NCBI GenBank assembly: GCA_905480605.1
Contig: CAJQRD010000001.1
Coordinates: forward strand, 1 to 64,000
Length of the DNA stretch: 64,000 nt
DNA from: an uncultured Saprospiraceae bacterium
GTDB lineage: Bacteria > Bacteroidota > Bacteroidia > Chitinophagales > Saprospiraceae
Reading direction: 5' to 3'
The notes below the pieces were generated by a model. That model was given only the letters and a program-made list of their open reading frames with translations, was not told where the DNA came from and did no database searches. Below are positions 7,768 to 17,409 of this stretch, one piece after another. The translations under genes were made by a program, and so were the position numbers. Numbering within the stretch: position 1 is the stretch's first letter; every line of letters begins with the position of its first letter.

Positions 7768-9960
7768 ATGCGGTTACTATATCTCACTTTATTGCTACTC
7801 ATCCCATTTATTACTAATGCACAAGGTCTTGATTTATCTATTACTGTCTTAGGTGATGATGAACCAATTATCGGAGCAACCATTTATATTCCAATTTTGG
7901 ATAATGGTACAGTTACAAATATTGATGGTAAGGCTACAATATCTAATGTGACTCCAGGTACATATGATCTTGAAATATCCTATATTGGTTATGAAGGTAT
8001 CGATACTACTTTAATAGTTGCTACAACTAATAAAACGTTTATCTTTTACCTAAATCAGGGTGAGAATGAATTAGATGAAGTCGTTGTAAAATCCACACGT
8101 AGTACTCGAACAATACGGAATATACCTACTCGGTTAGAGTTTATTGGTGGTGAAGAACTAGAAGAAAAAGCTATCATGAATGCACCCAATATTTCGATGG
8201 TGCTAAGAGAAAGTACAGGGATACAGATTCAACAGACAAGTCTAAGTAGTGGCAACAGAAGTATTAGAATACAAGGGCTAGATGGCAGATATACCCAATT
8301 GTTGAAAGATGGTTTCCCATTGTACGGAGGCTTTTCTGGTGGCTTGAGTATTATGCAAATTCCACCTTTAGATTTAGCTCAGTTTGAAATAATCAAAGGT
8401 AGCTCTTCTACACTTTATGGCGGTGGTGCCATAGCTGGTTTGGTAAATATGGTTTCTAAAAGACCCGACAAAGATCCAGAGGTTAATATTTTACTTTCTC
8501 AAACCCATACAGGTGGTAGTACAGGGAATGTTTTTTATAGTAAGAGGAAAGAAAAAATAGGTTTCACATTATATGGTGCAGCTCATTATAATTCAGCTTA
8601 CAATCCTGACGATGACAATTTTACCAATATCCCTTTTACTAAATCTTTTTCCCTTAATCCTAAAATTTTCTACTATCCGAATGATAATTCTACAATTTGG
8701 TTAGGTGTCAATGCAACTACAGATACTAGAGAAGGTGGTGATATAAGTGTAGTAAAGAATGGTATAGATGCAGAGCATCAATATTTTGAAAATAATAATT
8801 CAAATAGGATCAGCACACAATTTGCTTACGAGTCTAAATTATCAAATAATCAAAGCATAGAATTAAAGAATAGTGTAGGATACTTTTCACGTAAGATCAG
8901 CCTGCCTGATTATATTTTTGATGGAGATGAAATAAATTCTTTTACAGAGTTTAACTATGCTAGAAATGGCAAAAGTATGGATTGGATAGTAGGAGCAAAT
9001 CTTTATACTAATTCATTTCAAGAGAATACAGATATTTCACCAAGAGATATGAATCAAACCACCGTAGGTGTTTTTGTAAACAATACTACGGATTTGAGTG
9101 ATAAGTTAATACTAGAATCAGGCTTCAGAACTGACTATTCGGAAAATTGGGGAGTATTTCCATTGCCCAGAGTATCATTGTTATGGAAAGCAAATAATAA
9201 GTTTTCTACTCGTATAGGAGGTGGACTTGGGTATAAGATACCAGACATGTTTACCGAGGAAGCAGCGACTCTTAACTTTCGCTCTGTGTTACCTATCAGT
9301 GTAGATAATCTTAATGCAGAAAAATCATTTGGTATAAATCTGGATTTCAACTATCGAACAGCAATTACAGATCATCTATTTTTCTCAATAAATCAGCTGT
9401 TTTATAATACCGAAATTTCGAATGCATTACTCTTAGAAGCAAGCTCACCCACATCTTTTTCTTTTAGTAATGCAGGTGACAATATTCAGAGTCTCGGTTC
9501 TGAAACTAATATAAAACTTTCATATAAAGACTTTAGATGGTTTATAAATTATGCCTATATCAACGCTAAACTAAATTATCTTCCAGACAATCCGCAAAAA
9601 CCTTTGACACCAAAGCATAACGCTGGTACAGTGTTAATGTATGAAAACGAGGATTGGAGGATAGGTTATGAAGTGTACTATACAGGAAAACAATACCTGT
9701 CTAGTGGATCTCAATCGACTGACTATACGACTATGGGACTATTAGTTCAAAAGCATTTTGAATGGGGAAGTCCCTTTGTTAATTTCGAGAATTTTACGGA
9801 TATAAGACAGAATAGATATACTCCTGAGGTATTAGGGACTGTTCAAAATCCAGTGTTTCCAGAAATATATGCACCTACTGATGGTTTTGTTTTTACAATT
9901 GGAATAAATATTAAGCCTTTTGGTAGAGAAGAATGTAGTGATGGTTGTCATGCAGAATAA
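7768..9960 (+). CDS. TonB-dependent outer-membrane receptor, probably metal-related
   Basis: A 730-residue receptor with a signal peptide (cleaved near ITNAQG), a carboxypeptidase-D-like beta-sandwich at about 20-105, a plug domain at about 110-225 (LDEVVVKSTR as TonB-box-like start; later SSTLYGGGAIAGLVNMVSK) and a C-terminal 22-strand barrel. The extreme C-terminus, EECSDGCHAE, is Cys/His-rich and follows the usual terminal barrel strand, which is unusual and could bind metal. The gene sits between a Fur-family repressor and a CDF transporter with a candidate operator upstream, so import of a transition metal or metal chelate is the best guess. The substrate cannot be read from the sequence. 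Confidence 0.88.
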   Translation: MRLLYLTLLLLIPFITNAQGLDLSITVLGDDEPIIGATIYIPILDNGTVTNIDGKATISNVTPGTYDLEISYIGYEGIDTTLIVATTNKTFIFYLNQGENELDEVVVKSTRSTRTIRNIPTRLEFIGGEELEEKAIMNAPNISMVLRESTGIQIQQTSLSSGNRSIRIQGLDGRYTQLLKDGFPLYGGFSGGLSIMQIPPLDLAQFEIIKGSSSTLYGGGAIAGLVNMVSKRPDKDPEVNILLSQTHTGGSTGNVFYSKRKEKIGFTLYGAAHYNSAYNPDDDNFTNIPFTKSFSLNPKIFYYPNDNSTIWLGVNATTDTREGGDISVVKNGIDAEHQYFENNNSNRISTQFAYESKLSNNQSIELKNSVGYFSRKISLPDYIFDGDEINSFTEFNYARNGKSMDWIVGANLYTNSFQENTDISPRDMNQTTVGVFVNNTTDLSDKLILESGFRTDYSENWGVFPLPRVSLLWKANNKFSTRIGGGLGYKIPDMFTEEAATLNFRSVLPISVDNLNAEKSFGINLDFNYRTAITDHLFFSINQLFYNTEISNALLLEASSPTSFSFSNAGDNIQSLGSETNIKLSYKDFRWFINYAYINAKLNYLPDNPQKPLTPKHNAGTVLMYENEDWRIGYEVYYTGKQYLSSGSQSTDYTTMGLLVQKHFEWGSPFVNFENFTDIRQNRYTPEVLGTVQNPVFPEIYAPTDGFVFTIGINIKPFGREECSDGCHAE

Positions 9961-10001
9961 TCAAATTCTATGGTGACTAGATAATAAAATAATCTTACAA
10001 A

Positions 10002-10796
10002 ATGAAGAAGTCATCTTTCAAGATTACACAGTTGGATTGTCCATCAGAAGAAAACATTATCAAGTTGAAACTCTCACAGTTCACTTCCATAAAGCATTTA
10101 AACTTTGATATTGCCAATCGCATGTTGGAAGTCTATCATGAAGATGACCTTGAGTTAATAGAACTGGCTCTTAAAGAATTAAACCTTGGTTCTACTTTAG
10201 ATAACTCAGTTGTTTCTTCAAAAAATAACTTTAATAAAGAGGATGATCAAAGTAAAGTGCTGTGGACGGTATTACTTATAAATTTTTTATTCTTTATTAT
10301 TGAAATCACGACTGGTCTCATCTCTCACTCTATGGGCCTAGTTGCAGACAGTTTAGACATGCTTGCTGATGCATTTGTTTATGGCATTAGTTTGTTTGCA
10401 GTAGGAGGCACTATAGCTCGTAAAAAGAGCATTGCTAGGATTGCAGGGTTTTTCCAGATTACATTAGCTATTGTTGGTTTTATTGAAATATTGAGACGAT
10501 TTATTACAGGTGACCACCTTCCAGATTTTAGTACAATGATTATTGTTTCATTTATAGCCCTATTTGCAAATGGATATTGCTTATACCTTTTGCAGAAATC
10601 CAAAAGCAAAGAGGAAGCTCATATGAAGGCAAGTATGATTTTTACTTCTAATGACATTATTATTAACTTAGGAGTAATTTTCGCTGGTGTTTTGGTATTT
10701 GCTACAAATACTCGTTTTCCTGATCTATTTATAGGCTCACTTGTTTTTGTTCTAGTCTTACAAGGGGCGTTTAGAATATTGAAATTGAGTCAATAG
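10002..10796 (+). CDS. Cation diffusion facilitator (CDF) transporter with N-terminal HMA-like domain
   Basis: A 264-residue inner-membrane protein. Residues 1-65 resemble a heavy-metal-associated fold but lack its CxxC, having only one Cys in LDCPSEEN. Membrane segments start at about residue 85. TM2 carries ADSLDMLADAF, with the two Asp residues of the CDF metal site. The TM5 site reads FTSND instead of the HxxxD of classical zinc transporters, so one ligand is replaced. The long cytoplasmic C-terminal domain of many CDFs is absent. A cytosolic metal efflux role is likely. It follows the receptor by 41 nt and ends before a new promoter, so receptor and exporter may share a transcript. Confidence 0.82.
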   Translation: MKKSSFKITQLDCPSEENIIKLKLSQFTSIKHLNFDIANRMLEVYHEDDLELIELALKELNLGSTLDNSVVSSKNNFNKEDDQSKVLWTVLLINFLFFIIEITTGLISHSMGLVADSLDMLADAFVYGISLFAVGGTIARKKSIARIAGFFQITLAIVGFIEILRRFITGDHLPDFSTMIIVSFIALFANGYCLYLLQKSKSKEEAHMKASMIFTSNDIIINLGVIFAGVLVFATNTRFPDLFIGSLVFVLVLQGAFRILKLSQ

Positions 10797-10833
10797 TATT
10801 TTTTTATTATGACAATACCTCAACCCTCCGTAA

Positions 10834-10868
10834 TGCAACATGATTTCACTAACTTTTACATATCTTTG
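10834..10868 (+). promoter_or_regulatory. Promoter with overlapping Fur/Zur-like operator for the Czc efflux operon
   Basis: The -7 element TATCTTTG (10861-10868) matches the Bacteroidota consensus TAnnTTTG exactly. TGCAA-CATGA-TTTCA at 10834-10848 is the palindrome seen at 7707 with one mismatch and covers the -33 zone, where bound repressor would block polymerase. The predicted transcription start falls at about 10874, on the first codon of the next gene. Confidence 0.6.
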
Positions 10869-10873
10869 CATCA

Positions 10874-11173
10874 TTGAAGTGGATAACATACATATTACTC
10901 ATAGTCATTTCGGCTCTTGCCTTTATTCCATGTAGCGATGGTGTGGAATGTATAGACGATATGGAACAGTCCTCTCACGATCATTCTGATCATGAGGATC
11001 ACTGTACACCATTTTGCAGTTGTGCTTGTTGTGGATCTATCGCAACTGTTCCAACATCCACTTATCCATTAACTGGTGTTTCAGATTTAGGTTCACTTTA
11101 TCAAATCAGGTATAATCAGATTTATTCATTTGATTATTTGAATGCTGTTTGGCATCCACCGACATACAGTTAA
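10874..11173 (+). CDS. Small exported Cys/His-rich protein (DUF6660-like)
   Basis: The protein has 99 residues, with a hydrophobic N-terminal signal (about 1-20). It then has a His/Asp/Glu segment (SSHDHSDHEDH) followed by CTPFCSCACC, a dense thiol cluster. Similar small proteins head heavy-metal efflux operons in Bacteroidota, and I associate it with DUF6660. A periplasmic metal-buffering or sensing role is inference. The only start compatible with the signal sequence is TTG at 10874. It lies about 6 nt after the -7 box, which implies a leaderless or nearly leaderless mRNA. An ATG start further in would lose the signal peptide. Confidence 0.7.
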   Translation: MKWITYILLIVISALAFIPCSDGVECIDDMEQSSHDHSDHEDHCTPFCSCACCGSIATVPTSTYPLTGVSDLGSLYQIRYNQIYSFDYLNAVWHPPTYS

Positions 11174-11239
11174 GAAATTTTCATAGGATATCTATGTCCT
11201 ATCTATTTGTATTTCTTAACTTTTACAATCACATTTTAC

Positions 11240-14200
11240 ATGTTTGACAATATAATTGCTTATTCCGTTAGGAATAAGTTCGTAATCGGTCTGTTTACCG
11301 CAGCCCTTGCCTTGTGGGGTATTTATTCCCTAAAGCAAATCCCTATTGATGCAGTGCCTGACATTACTAATAATCAAGTACAAGTCATCACCATTTCTCC
11401 CACTCTTGCTACTCAAGAGATCGAGCAATTTATAACTACTCCAATAGAGTTATCTCTACAAAATCTTCAGAGAATAGAAGAGATAAGATCTATTTCAAGA
11501 TTTGGCCTTTCAGTAATTACGGTAGTCTTTGACGAAAGTTATGACATCTATCTTGCCAGACAATTAGTAAATGAAGCACTTTCAGAAGCCCAATCAAATA
11601 TTCCAGATGGTCTTGGTGAGCCAGAGATGGCACCATTATCGACTGGCTTAGGAGAGATCTATCAATACGTAGTAAGGCCTACAGAGGGCTTTGAAGATAG
11701 ATATGATGCAGTAGAACTTCGATCCATTCAGGATTGGATAGTAAAGCGTCAACTTTCAGGGATAGAAGGAGTAGCCGAAATCAACTCTATGGGCGGCTAT
11801 CTAAAACAGTATCAGGTCGCAGTAGATCCTCTACTTCTCAAATCTTATGCTATAAGTATGAGTGACATTTTTAATGCACTAGAACTGAGTAATGAAAATA
11901 CTGGCGGAGCTTATATCGAAAAAAATCCAAACACTTACTATATCCGTGCTGAAGGTCTTGCAAAGTCAAAAGAGGATATAGAACGGATCGTAGTAAAATT
12001 AGTTGGGTCATCTCCTCTACTGATCAAAGATGTGGCCAGTGTACAGATAGGCAAGGCTCCTAGGTATGGTGCATTAGTTAGAAATGGCAAAGAAGTAGTT
12101 GGTGGTAAGGTGATGATGTTCAAGGGTGCTAATTCTGCAGCTGTCACTAAGATAATAAGGGAGCGAGTCATACAAGTACAAAAGTCGCTACCTGAAGGAG
12201 TAGTAATAGAACCTTATCTAGTCAGGGATAAACTTGTTTCTACCGCCATGAGTACCGTAAAAACAAACCTACTCGAAGGCGGCTTAATTGTAATTTTCAT
12301 ATTAGTCCTTTTGCTAGGTAACTGGAGAGCAGGATTAATAGTAGCCTCTGTTATTCCACTAGCCATGTTATTCGCCATAGCTATGATGAATGTGTTAGGC
12401 ATTTCTGCAAATCTTATGAGTCTTGGAGCCATTGATTTTGGTCTTATCGTTGATGGTGCTGTTATTATAGTAGAAGCAATAGTCCATAGATTAACCAAGT
12501 TTGGAGGGCAGAAATTAACCACTACACAAATGAATGATGAGGTGATAGAGTCTTCTCAAAAAATTAGAAGCTCCGCAGCATTTGGGGAGATTATAATATT
12601 GATGGTCTACATACCTATTTTAGCTTTAGTGGGTATAGAAGGTAAGATGTTCAAACCAATGGCTGAGACGGTAATGCTTGCTATAGGAGGTGCATTGATT
12701 CTGTCATTAACCTATGTACCTATGATGGTCGCTTTATTTCTAAAGAAAGATATTATTATCAAAAGGACGATAGCTGATAGAATCATAGAATTCTTTCAAA
12801 GAATATATGCTCCAGTTCTCAATTTAGCTCTCAGATTAAAGATGGTATTTGTACTTGGTACAACGATGATATTTCTTATCAGCATCTATTCATTTAGTAA
12901 GATGGGAGGTGAGTTTATTCCCACGTTAGAGGAAGGAGATCTTGCCATGCAACATATATTGCCTCCAGGTAGCTCACTATCTCAAAGTGTAGAGACAGCT
13001 AAAATGGTTCAGCTTAAACTCTTGAAAGAGTTTCACGAAATAGAAGACATAGTGGTAAACATCGGCTCAGCAGAAATACCTACTGATCCTATGCCTGTCG
13101 AGATTGGAGATTATGCTCTTATCATGAAACCAAAATCTGAATGGACAGCTGCATCAACAAGGAAAGGCATGTTTGAAAAATTAGAAGAATCACTTCATGA
13201 CATACCAGGAATAGGTTACGAATTTTCTCAACCTATCCAGCTACGTTTTAATGAACTCATGACAGGAGCGAAAGCTGATATTGCAATAAAGTTATATGGT
13301 GAGGACCTCGATGTATTGTACAATAAAGCTAAAGAAGCCGAAAAGAGTATCGTAAAAATTGATGGTGTAGGAACTGTTAATGTAGAACAGACCATTGGCA
13401 TGCCTCAGATTATTGTTAATTATGACTATGCTAAAATGGCTCAGTATGGCCTACATATCAAAGAAGTCAATAAAATTATTAGAACAGCTTTCGCAGGAGA
13501 AAAGGCAGGTGTTATTTATGAAGGAGAAAAGAGATTTGACTTAGTGGTTAAGTACAATGAAAGTAATCGTAAAGATATTTCAGATGTACAAAATCTATTT
13601 ATCAATTTAGATAATGGATCTCAAATACCACTATCAAGTGTAGCTAATATTGAGTTGATAGATGCCCCTATGCAAATTTCACGAGAGAATACCAATAGAC
13701 GTATTGTGATTGGTGTCAATGTGGGTAATACTGATGTAGAATCCTTGGTGACAAAAATACAAGCCACACTTGACAATGAAGTTACACTGCCTTCAGGATA
13801 TTACTTTACCTATGGTGGCCAGTTCGAAAACCTTAAAGCAGCGAATGCACGATTGATGATTGCCGTTCCTCTTGCCTTAGCCCTTATTTTCATTCTTCTC
13901 TTTTTTACATTCGGATCGGTCTCACAAGCAGCTTTGATATTTGTAGCTATTCCACTTTCCGCCATTGGTGGAATTTGGGCCTTGCAATTAAGAGGAATGC
14001 CTTTTAGTATATCTGCCGGTATAGGTTTTATAGCACTATTTGGTGTAGCTGTACTTAATGGTATAGTACTGATAGGCTACTTTAATCAACTAAAAGCAGA
14101 AGGCATGACGGACTTAAAATCACGAATCTTAACAGGAACAGAGGTGAGACTCCGTCCAGTCCTCATGACAGCTTTAGTTGCTTCTCTAGGTTTCTTACCG

Positions 14201-15541
14201 ATGGCATTATCATCATCAGGAGGAGCAGAAGTACAACGGCCATTAGCGACGGTAGTTATCGGAGGATTGCTTTCTGCAACTATACTGACACTTATAATTC
14301 TACCTATACTATATAGTTGGTTAGAACGATGGTCTGCAAGCAAAGCAGCTTCAATAATTAGCAAGACAACCACTTCGATAATCTTTATACTATTCATGAG
14401 TTTCTCAAGTTTTGCTCAACAGAGTATATCCTTAGATGATGCTATAAAGCTCGCTGTTTCTAACCATCCATCAATAGCCTCTAGCAATTTGGCTATTGAA
14501 AAGAATACTACACTTACAGAAATGGGTTATACCCTAGGTACAACAGATATATCATATCAAGGTGATGGTCTATTTAGAGAAAATGGACAAAGAGTAAATC
14601 AGTTAGGTATTATTCAGAATATTCCCAATCCTTTAAAAATTAGTTCGATCCGTAACTTAAATAATAAGGTGCTCATGCAATCAGAAGTAGATCAACTTCT
14701 GACCATAGCAGAGGTGAAGTTAGCTGTACGGCAGTCTTATTATCAAGTACAATATTTGAAAGGGAAACAGACACTTTATAGTCGCCTTATCGTACTCTAT
14801 GAGCAATATCTTACCAAAGCCAAAGTGAGAGTCTCATCAGGTGCGGCCAATAAGTTAGAAATGCTAAATATAGAATCGAAACTCAATGAGTACAACATGC
14901 TTCAAAAACAAATCATGTTGGAGATACCATCTAGAGAGCAACAGTTGAATCTATTGTTAAATACAGATCAAGAGTACTCTATCATTGGTTCATTGGAACA
15001 AGAAGTAGATTATGATAATACGTCTGCAGAAAATCTTTGGATGAGTAGGTCAAAGCTCGAATCTGAAATTAAAAAGGCCGAAATCGATGTCATCAGATCT
15101 AATGTGAAGCCTGACTTTAATCTTGGTTATGCACTACAAAACTACACAGAAGGAGGCTGGCTACATGGCCTACAGGCAGGCGTTTCTCTTCCTCTTTTTA
15201 CTAGTAATAATAATGTGAAAGTGGAAGCTAAAAAATTGGAAGTGGCACAATATCTAAAGGATGTGGAGGCAACTCAAATTCGCTTAGACTCGAAACTTCT
15301 AGAATCCAAGAAGAACATAGCTATCTATGAACAAGGAGCTCTATTTTATAAGGATCAGTTACAGTCACTCGCTCCTCAACTTCAAAATATTGCTAATATC
15401 AATTATAAGACGGGTACATTATCATATTTAGAATTATTGAATGTACTCAATATTACCGCTGAGTATGAAATAGAATTTCTAACTCAATTATATCAACAGA
15501 AGTTGGCTATTTCTACTTACCAATATCTTATCAACCAATAA
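11240..15541 (+). CDS. czcA: CzcA-type heavy-metal RND pump fused to a CzcC/TolC-like outer-membrane factor
   Basis: The start is set at the ATG at 11240 (MFDNIIAYSVRN), the usual beginning of CzcA. The 33 upstream bases add a non-conserved extension. Residues 1 to about 1040 form the RND pump. TM4 has IDFGLIVDGAVIIVEA, with D399 and D405, the proton-relay and divalent-metal (Co/Zn/Cd) signature of HME1/2 pumps rather than the Cu/Ag type. From about 1045 there is an internal hydrophobic segment ending in FAQQ, then a TolC-type channel protein (to 1433) with SLDDAIKLAVSNHPS and coiled-coil helices. Such pump-channel fusions occur in other Bacteroidota. How the channel part reaches the outer membrane is unclear; cleavage after FAQ is possible. 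The adaptor gene follows after 10 nt. Confidence 0.92.
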   Translation: MFDNIIAYSVRNKFVIGLFTAALALWGIYSLKQIPIDAVPDITNNQVQVITISPTLATQEIEQFITTPIELSLQNLQRIEEIRSISRFGLSVITVVFDESYDIYLARQLVNEALSEAQSNIPDGLGEPEMAPLSTGLGEIYQYVVRPTEGFEDRYDAVELRSIQDWIVKRQLSGIEGVAEINSMGGYLKQYQVAVDPLLLKSYAISMSDIFNALELSNENTGGAYIEKNPNTYYIRAEGLAKSKEDIERIVVKLVGSSPLLIKDVASVQIGKAPRYGALVRNGKEVVGGKVMMFKGANSAAVTKIIRERVIQVQKSLPEGVVIEPYLVRDKLVSTAMSTVKTNLLEGGLIVIFILVLLLGNWRAGLIVASVIPLAMLFAIAMMNVLGISANLMSLGAIDFGLIVDGAVIIVEAIVHRLTKFGGQKLTTTQMNDEVIESSQKIRSSAAFGEIIILMVYIPILALVGIEGKMFKPMAETVMLAIGGALILSLTYVPMMVALFLKKDIIIKRTIADRIIEFFQRIYAPVLNLALRLKMVFVLGTTMIFLISIYSFSKMGGEFIPTLEEGDLAMQHILPPGSSLSQSVETAKMVQLKLLKEFHEIEDIVVNIGSAEIPTDPMPVEIGDYALIMKPKSEWTAASTRKGMFEKLEESLHDIPGIGYEFSQPIQLRFNELMTGAKADIAIKLYGEDLDVLYNKAKEAEKSIVKIDGVGTVNVEQTIGMPQIIVNYDYAKMAQYGLHIKEVNKIIRTAFAGEKAGVIYEGEKRFDLVVKYNESNRKDISDVQNLFINLDNGSQIPLSSVANIELIDAPMQISRENTNRRIVIGVNVGNTDVESLVTKIQATLDNEVTLPSGYYFTYGGQFENLKAANARLMIAVPLALALIFILLFFTFGSVSQAALIFVAIPLSAIGGIWALQLRGMPFSISAGIGFIALFGVAVLNGIVLIGYFNQLKAEGMTDLKSRILTGTEVRLRPVLMTALVASLGFLPMALSSSGGAEVQRPLATVVIGGLLSATILTLIILPILYSWLERWSASKAASIISKTTTSIIFILFMSFSSFAQQSISLDDAIKLAVSNHPSIASSNLAIEKNTTLTEMGYTLGTTDISYQGDGLFRENGQRVNQLGIIQNIPNPLKISSIRNLNNKVLMQSEVDQLLTIAEVKLAVRQSYYQVQYLKGKQTLYSRLIVLYEQYLTKAKVRVSSGAANKLEMLNIESKLNEYNMLQKQIMLEIPSREQQLNLLLNTDQEYSIIGSLEQEVDYDNTSAENLWMSRSKLESEIKKAEIDVIRSNVKPDFNLGYALQNYTEGGWLHGLQAGVSLPLFTSNNNVKVEAKKLEVAQYLKDVEATQIRLDSKLLESKKNIAIYEQGALFYKDQLQSLAPQLQNIANINYKTGTLSYLELLNVLNITAEYEIEFLTQLYQQKLAISTYQYLINQ

Positions 15542-15551
15542 AAATAATCAA

Positions 15552-16799
15552 ATGAAATATATATCATATATCAATATCGCAGCCCTTACCCTCTTACTCT
15601 TATCATCTTGCAAACATGATCATGCACCTGGTGATGGACATGATCACGAGAGCCATGACCATGGAGAGCCTAATACTGAAATCCACACAGAAGACGACGG
15701 CCATGGCCACGATGGAGAAGAGCATCATGAAGAAGGATCTCTAGTACTCACAGATTCTCAAATTGCTACTATAGGCTTAGAATTTGGATCTACTACAAAC
15801 TTGAAAGTTAATAACTTTGTCAATGCTACAGGAAGATTGGGTGTTCCAGCAAATGCTCAAACATCTATTTCAGCAAAAGCGGCTGGCATACTAACTAGCA
15901 ATAAGAAATTTGTAGAAGGCAACTTTATAAAGAATGGATCTTTTATCGGATACATTGCTAATCCAGAATTTATAAGTAAACAAGAGGAATACTTACAAAC
16001 TAAAACGCAACTAGCTTTTGTGACATTAGAGTTACAAAGACAGCAATTACTTATATCAGCTGATGCAGGTGCAGAAAGGGATTTACAGAAAATACAGTCA
16101 CAACAATCATCGCTATTAACTAATCAAAAGAGCCTGTCTAAATATTTATCATATTTAGGTATAGATGCAGTATCTCTCTCAGCTGATAATCTTACGGACA
16201 GAATCAGTCTATATGCTCCTAACTCGGGTTATATATCAAGCATAAAAATGCATAATGGTATGTATGTAACCCCTGAGATGGGATTGATCGAAATTGTAAA
16301 CACAGAGCACCAACACCTTGAGTTAGACGTATTCGAAAAAGATATATCTTCTATTAAAGTCGGTACTAGATTAAGTTATACCATTCCATCTTTAGGGTCG
16401 CAAGTATTTGAGGGAAATGTCAATGTTATAAGCAAAGAGTTTAATCCTGATGATAAGACTATAAGAATACACGGTCATCAGACCGGAGACAAACCAAAGT
16501 TCATTAAAGATCTGTTTATCAATGCTAAAATATGGTTAGATGAAGATACTTCTCCTTCCTTACCATCAGATGCTATAGTGAGAGATGAAGGGATGACTTT
16601 TGTTTATGCTGGTGACCCAGATGCTGAAGAAGGAGAAGTTGATTTTACAAAAATCATGGTAGTACCTGGTGCATCAGATAACGGTTTTACTACAGTTTCA
16701 CTCATTGACACTCTACCCACAAATCATCGCATTGTGACCAAGGGTGCATACTATGTATATGCACAATCCAAGGCAGGAGAATTAGCTCATGAACATTAA
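15552..16799 (+). CDS. czcB: CzcB-like periplasmic adaptor lipoprotein with His-rich N-terminus
   Basis: A 415-residue membrane-fusion protein linking the RND pump to its channel. The signal peptide ends in LLLSSC, a lipobox. It is followed by about 45 residues crowded with HDH, HGHD and HHE motifs, likely to bind zinc or similar ions. The core shows the lipoyl/barrel-sandwich halves around a coiled-coil hairpin (about 120-200) and a beta-barrel segment ending near SLPSDAIV. It ends in HEH. The RBS region is weak but the gene lies 10 nt after the pump gene. Family and place in the operon are clear, while metal specificity is inferred from the pump. Confidence 0.92.
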   Translation: MKYISYINIAALTLLLLSSCKHDHAPGDGHDHESHDHGEPNTEIHTEDDGHGHDGEEHHEEGSLVLTDSQIATIGLEFGSTTNLKVNNFVNATGRLGVPANAQTSISAKAAGILTSNKKFVEGNFIKNGSFIGYIANPEFISKQEEYLQTKTQLAFVTLELQRQQLLISADAGAERDLQKIQSQQSSLLTNQKSLSKYLSYLGIDAVSLSADNLTDRISLYAPNSGYISSIKMHNGMYVTPEMGLIEIVNTEHQHLELDVFEKDISSIKVGTRLSYTIPSLGSQVFEGNVNVISKEFNPDDKTIRIHGHQTGDKPKFIKDLFINAKIWLDEDTSPSLPSDAIVRDEGMTFVYAGDPDAEEGEVDFTKIMVVPGASDNGFTTVSLIDTLPTNHRIVTKGAYYVYAQSKAGELAHEH

Positions 16800-16808
16800 T
16801 CTATTACT

Positions 16809-17408
16809 ATGATTTTATTTATCTATTTTCTGATTTACTTTTTCTTAGTGTTTGTTCTGAGATCATTTCTACTTTGGAAAAAGACTGGTGTCAATCCACT
16901 CACTTTCAATAAAGGGGATGATACTCACGGCTACAATGGCAAAGTATTTAGTTTTATCTCATTTGTCGAACTGATAGTAGTTGTTATTTATGCCTTCATT
17001 CCGAATTGGCATAAGTACCTATTATCTTTTTGGTATCTAGAGAATCAGAACTTACATTACGTTGGATGGGGTTTGCTTCTTTTGTCTTTAGTAATGGTTT
17101 GGATAGCTCAGTCTCATATGCGAGAATCTTGGCGTATAGGTATAGACGAGGTAAATAAGTCAGAACTCATCACAAAAGGGTTTTTTTCAATATCTAGGAA
17201 TCCAATATTCTTAGGAATAATGATTGCCAATGTTGGATTATTTCTAGTCTTGCCCACTGCATTCACTTTGCTCATTGTTTCACTTTCTACAGTTTCCATT
17301 AATACTCAGATACGGTTAGAGGAAGAATTTCTGACTAAAGAATATGGAGAACATTATCTTACTTACAAGCGTAAAGTCAGCAGATGGCTCACTATAAAAT
17401 CAATATAA
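16809..17408 (+). CDS. Isoprenylcysteine carboxyl methyltransferase (ICMT)-family membrane protein
   Basis: A 199-residue protein with about five membrane segments. The C-terminal signature is of the ICMT/PEMT type: SWRIGID, then the LITKGFFSISRNPIFLG segment, then an RLEEEFLTKEYGEHYLTYK motif. These bind S-adenosylmethionine in family members. Bacterial relatives are common beside metal-efflux genes, where the methyl acceptor is unknown. It is 9 nt after czcB and one base before the P-type ATPase, so it is firmly inside the efflux operon. It is most likely a lipid or small-molecule methyltransferase; the prenyl-protein substrate implied by the family name is not expected in bacteria. Confidence 0.85.
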   Translation: MILFIYFLIYFFLVFVLRSFLLWKKTGVNPLTFNKGDDTHGYNGKVFSFISFVELIVVVIYAFIPNWHKYLLSFWYLENQNLHYVGWGLLLLSLVMVWIAQSHMRESWRIGIDEVNKSELITKGFFSISRNPIFLGIMIANVGLFLVLPTAFTLLIVSLSTVSINTQIRLEEEFLTKEYGEHYLTYKRKVSRWLTIKSI

Positions 17409-17409
17409 T

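Noticed and set aside
11207-11239. Upstream start of the CzcA fusion
   Set aside because: It adds eleven residues not seen in the family; MFDNIIAYSVRN at 11240 is the usual beginning.
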